The notes under the pieces: generated by a model
Databases searched by the model: none
What the model was told of the DNA's origin: nothing
The model's input: the letters and a program-made list of their open reading frames with translations, nothing else
Assembly: GCA_000405345.1 (NCBI GenBank)
Contig: ASPC01000071.1
Span: forward strand, 1 to 6,046
DNA length: 6,046 nt
DNA from: Atribacteria bacterium SCGC AAA255-N14
GTDB taxonomy: Bacteria > Atribacterota > JS1 > SB-45 > 34-128
Direction: 5' to 3'
Position numbers and translations under genes: made by a program
In this document: one piece after another, positions 3,755-6,046 of the stretch
How positions within the stretch are numbered: the first letter of the stretch is position 1
How the letters are laid out: the number at the start of each line of letters is the position of its first letter

Positions 3755-5041
3755 CTAATAAGAATTATACTGATAAGAAAACTCTGTAATTCTAGGCTTC
3801 TCAATATGATAAAATTTTGCAATCTGGTTAAATATATTAAAGCAGAAACTGCGCTTCTGACTCCGACGATTCAACCACTTAAATAAGATTTTCATCGCTT
3901 GACGGAAAAACTCTTGCAAACTTGCAAAATTACCGATAACCCCATAATAGTTGTAATAGCCTCTTAGTTTAGCATTAAGCAGTTTAAAGATTCTTCTGAG
4001 ACGAAGATTTCTGCATTTACGACACCAGAGGCTAAATTTTATCAAACTTGATAGTAATTTCTTCCTTGAGGTTCTCAGTTTAATCATATCCTTACCTTTG
4101 CGGCTGGTAGCCCAACGGAATTCAAAACCCAAGAATTCAAAGCAATTAGTCCCTTTCTCAAACCGACTGAATCTGATGATTCTAGTCTTATCCGATGATA
4201 GAGGAAGACCGAACTTATTAAGCCTTTTAATTAGTGCTGTATAGAATTCCCCTGCATCATCATAGAAACGAAAGGCACAGATAAAGTCGTCAGCATACCT
4301 ACAGAGATAGATTTCTCCTTTACAATTAGGTTTCACCTTCTTTTTAAACCAGAGGTCAAGTACGTAATGTAAGTAGATATTAGCCAGTATCGGACTTACT
4401 ATTCCCCCTTGGGGTGTCCCGGTTACCGGGTGCAATACTTTGCCGTCGGTGGAAAGGATGCCTGCTTTTAACCATTTGGTTATTAAATGGACAAATGGTT
4501 CATCATCAATCCTTTCTTCTAACATTTTGTGTAACCACTGGTGATTGATATGGTCAAAGAATCCTTGTAAATCTGCATCTAATATGTAACCATATCTTCC
4601 TCTTGCCAGGGTAGCAGATAGGTCTTTTACTGCATCTTTTGCTCCAATGGCGGGACGATATCCGTAACTAGAGCTAAGAAAGTCTTGTTCGTATATCGCT
4701 TCCAGTATTCTGGTTACTGCCTTCTGTATCAGTTTGTCACCTATAGTAGGTATACCTAAAGAACGGTGCTTGCCATTTTCTTTTGGGATGTTCACCCTTC
4801 TTACCAGTTTTGCCCGATACCGTTTCTCTTTTAGGCTTGTAACTAATTCCTGGATGTTGGTAAGTAGATTAGCCTCAAATTCTTTCATTGATATTCTGTC
4901 TACTCCTGAGGCTGCCTTGTTGTTCAGGTAACCCCAAGAATCCAGAAGATTCTCTTCGTTTAAAAGCCCATATAGATCACGGAATCGATACTTCTTATTC
5001 AGTTTTGCCTTCTTTGCTATTCCCTGCAGTGAGGTTTGCAT
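3755..5041 (-). CDS. ltrA: Group II intron reverse transcriptase/maturase
   Basis: This 428-residue intron-encoded protein copies intron RNA into DNA and assists splicing. Reverse transcriptase blocks appear in order: GVDRISMKEF (46-55), PKENGKHRSLGIPTIGDKLIQ (86-106), SYGYRP (125-130), DADLQGFFDHI (155-165, catalytic D157), TPQGGIVSPILANIYL (209-224) and the YADD box (249-252, catalytic D251-D252). KTRIIRFS and FEFLGFEF follow. The maturase (X) domain occupies about 355-410, with LRGYYNYYGVIGNF (359-372) and the LFKWLNRRSQKRSF helix. There is no HNH endonuclease after it, so insertion would depend on nicks or replication forks. The length suits endonuclease-less types. The start is ATG 5041-5039, with GGAGG (5051-5047) five bases before it. 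The stop is followed within about 30 bases by domain V. The symbol is used as the generic family name. Confidence 0.95.
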   Translation of the reverse strand: MQTSLQGIAKKAKLNKKYRFRDLYGLLNEENLLDSWGYLNNKAASGVDRISMKEFEANLLTNIQELVTSLKEKRYRAKLVRRVNIPKENGKHRSLGIPTIGDKLIQKAVTRILEAIYEQDFLSSSYGYRPAIGAKDAVKDLSATLARGRYGYILDADLQGFFDHINHQWLHKMLEERIDDEPFVHLITKWLKAGILSTDGKVLHPVTGTPQGGIVSPILANIYLHYVLDLWFKKKVKPNCKGEIYLCRYADDFICAFRFYDDAGEFYTALIKRLNKFGLPLSSDKTRIIRFSRFEKGTNCFEFLGFEFRWATSRKGKDMIKLRTSRKKLLSSLIKFSLWCRKCRNLRLRRIFKLLNAKLRGYYNYYGVIGNFASLQEFFRQAMKILFKWLNRRSQKRSFCFNIFNQIAKFYHIEKPRITEFSYQYNSY

Positions 5042-5532
5042 TTGTTCCTCCAGTCCTACTTGCCCGGCAAATGTTTCCTTTGCAGGCTACGTATTCTGTC
5101 AGCCCCTTCCTCTATTTCATAGAGTACTGTGAGCTGATCCGAATCCCTATAAGCCATCAGTCATCCTCTCTTTTCATCGGGTAGACTTACCTTATGTTAA
5201 GGAGCTTATAGGGTCTCCCAAGTTCTTTATATCTCTCTACAGACATGCCATGTGCCAAGACCCCGACAGACCCTCTTAAAATCTCACCTTTAGCGATTCT
5301 TTTGTGTAGGCTTCCGTTGCGAAAACGACGTCGCCATCTGCATTAATTTTTATTTACGAGGCTGTATAATTCACTTCAGGAAGTACGGTCTTCCCTATGG
5401 CCTATCTGTTTCCCTGTGTACGCTTCATCTAATGGTTACCCACTTTGATGCAACACTTGGTATGGGTGGTTGGTTAGACCTTACCCAACAAGGACTTTCA
5501 CCCTGCAAGACATATAAAACTTCTTGGCGCTC
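5042..5532 (-). ncRNA. Group II intron 5' RNA, domains I to III and start of IV
   Basis: These 491 bases hold no credible protein gene and form the structured 5' part of the intron. Visible pieces on the minus strand are the early domain I hairpin around GCAGGGTGAAAGTCC, then GGGTAAGG and CCAACCACCC, GCGTACACAGGG, and the EBS1 loop TTTCGC (5324-5319) inside a GACGTCG...AACGG stem. The last ~60 bases, with TTTGCCGGGCAAG, lead into the ribosome binding site of the reverse transcriptase. Domain II and III borders cannot be drawn by eye. Confidence 0.8.
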
Positions 5533-5538
5533 TTTCGC
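5533..5538 (-). other. IBS1 exon site of the group II intron
   Basis: The exon bases GCGAAA abut the intron start GAGCG and pair over all six bases with TTTCGC at 5324-5319. This pairing is what a group II ribozyme uses to recognise its 5' exon, so the site marks the insertion point. The 3' exon starts AACCTATG at 3650. Confidence 0.7.
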
Positions 5539-5585
5539 TAAAGTTACCGAATTATTGAACTAGTAAAACCGTTGCCTGTCATATA

Positions 5586-6017
5586 CTAAACTTTTGGTTT
5601 CGCCGATGAATGGTGGTGAACTATTTTCCACTCTCCTTGATCATCCTTTTTCCAAACAAATGAAAATCTGGCCTCAACTACTTTTCTATCATCACCCGGG
5701 CCGACTTCAAAATCGTACATCCCGGAATGCAAATAACTATCAGTTCCAAGAGTTTGAACTTCTTCCTGGATAATTTTACCCCTAGGATTTTTTATCAGGA
5801 AGTGTTCAAAATATTCTTCTGCACCATATTACCCCTTCTTGAATTCCCCTGAAGTCGTAGGTAAAAAAGTGGCATCGGTAATATAAAGTCCCGCTACTTC
5901 TTTAGGGTTTCCGGTTTGTAGAGCACTGTTCCAAAGATCAAAATTTCTACTGGCAATTTCTTGTATTGTTTCAGTACTCTCTTGTGACGGAGTAATACCC
6001 TCAAATTTTTCTAACAT
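5586..6017 (-). pseudogene. NTF2-like SgcJ/EcaC (DUF4440-type) protein with one nonsense codon
   Basis: The frame from ATG 6017-6015 to TAG 5588-5586 would give a 143-codon protein, typical of the SgcJ/EcaC branch of the NTF2-like superfamily, small cone-shaped domains often of unknown substrate. The N-terminal half reads through IQEIASRNFDLWNSALQTGN (residues 19-38) and LYITDATFLPTTSGEFKKG. Codon 63 is TAA (5831-5829). The frame then continues without further damage: YGAEEYFEHFLIKNP, SYLHSGMYDFEVGPGDDRKV, and the characteristic end GEWKIVHHHSS. Relatives usually have glutamine or similar at the interrupted place, so a single C-to-T change from CAA would explain it. A GGGGG stretch 5 bases before ATG serves as a ribosome binding site. 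No signal peptide is seen. The gene is probably freshly inactivated; a sequencing error or readthrough is the alternative. The intron begins 53 bases after its end. Confidence 0.82.
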
Positions 6018-6046
6018 TGTTTCCCCCGAATTAATAATTAATAATA

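Larger units (their letters stand above)
3651..5532 (-). mobile_element. Complete group II intron with its own reverse transcriptase
   Basis: This is an 1882-nt retroelement that splices as a ribozyme and can insert into DNA through its encoded protein. The 5' end reads GAGCGCC (5532 downward) and the 3' end reads CCTACCGTGAC, ending in AC at 3651. The 5' boundary is supported by exon pairing: the last six exon bases GCGAAA (5538-5533) are exactly complementary to TTTCGC (5324-5319) in domain I, at intron positions 209-214. Domain V carries the AGC triad and a two-base CG bulge, and domain VI has a bulged A eight bases from the 3' end. The protein is uninterrupted, so the element may still be mobile. 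The unusual point is GAGCG in place of the common GUGYG start. No second exon-binding pair was found with confidence. Confidence 0.9.

Noticed and set aside
4888..5184. Plus-strand open frame of 98 codons opposite the intron
   Set aside because: It lies antisense to the reverse transcriptase start and the structured intron RNA, and its sequence resembles no protein family.
5442..5446. AAAGT (minus strand) as EBS2 pairing with ACTTT in the 5' exon
   Set aside because: Only five bases match and it lies more than 100 nt before EBS1, farther than is usual, so the pairing is not secure.

Overview
The window looks like an accessory, repeat-rich stretch of a bacterial chromosome from an uncultured or little-studied lineage. 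Most of it is AT-rich (some gene stretches are only about one fifth to one third G+C), with good Shine-Dalgarno sequences. The dispersed palindromes built on AATAGGGACA and GGGTCAGGTCTTGAAAT resemble the REP-like repeats that accompany Y1 (IS200-like) REP-associated transposases. From memory, such repeats are common in candidate phyla such as Omnitrophota and in some deltaproteobacterial or planctomycete-like genomes. The sequence alone does not settle the taxonomy. No rRNA, tRNA or CRISPR array is visible.

Layout, left to right. Positions 1-193 hold a REP-like palindrome, then a sigma-70 promoter overlapped by a 35-bp near-perfect palindrome. These precede a DUF234-type P-loop ATPase (194-1567, +). 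Next comes a junk-like junction (1568-1750) with a tandem octamer, the first ~80 nt of a lost group II intron and another AATAGGGACA hairpin. A clearly more GC-rich flavodoxin-domain gene follows (1834-2358, +), flanked by two degenerate direct repeats of about 31 nt, as if it were an inserted cassette. After a REP-like hairpin and a possible gene scrap there is a small GIY-YIG-like protein (2652-3011, +). Then comes a hairpin with perfect 21-bp arms (3067-3133), one arm of which forms the truncated 3' end of a MarR-family regulator (3121-3423, -). That regulator's TTG start, Shine-Dalgarno sequence, promoter and operator-like repeat are still recognisable.

The right half is dominated by an apparently complete group II intron on the minus strand (3651-5532). 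It has domain I at the 5' end, a 428-residue reverse transcriptase/maturase without an endonuclease domain in domain IV, and textbook domains V and VI with a bulged branch-point A. An IBS1 (GCGAAA) lies directly against the 5' boundary and matches an EBS1 (TTTCGC) inside the intron, which fixes the 5' boundary even though the intron starts GAGCG instead of GUGYG. The 3' exon carries the last ~36 codons of a reading frame that looks like the tail of a REP-associated transposase, ending in a REP-like hairpin. The 5' exon does not carry the rest of that gene. It carries an NTF2-like (SgcJ/EcaC, DUF4440-type) gene (5586-6017, -) that is intact apart from one in-frame TAA.

The genes do not form an obvious pathway or operon. 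The coherent story is mobile-element activity: two group II introns (one whole, one remnant), at least three REP-like families, a transposase remnant, a repeat-flanked cargo gene and two broken genes. I found no convincing new multi-gene system. The strongest leads are the repeat-flanked flavodoxin cassette, the REP hairpin that ends the MarR gene, and the palindromic operator over the ATPase promoter.
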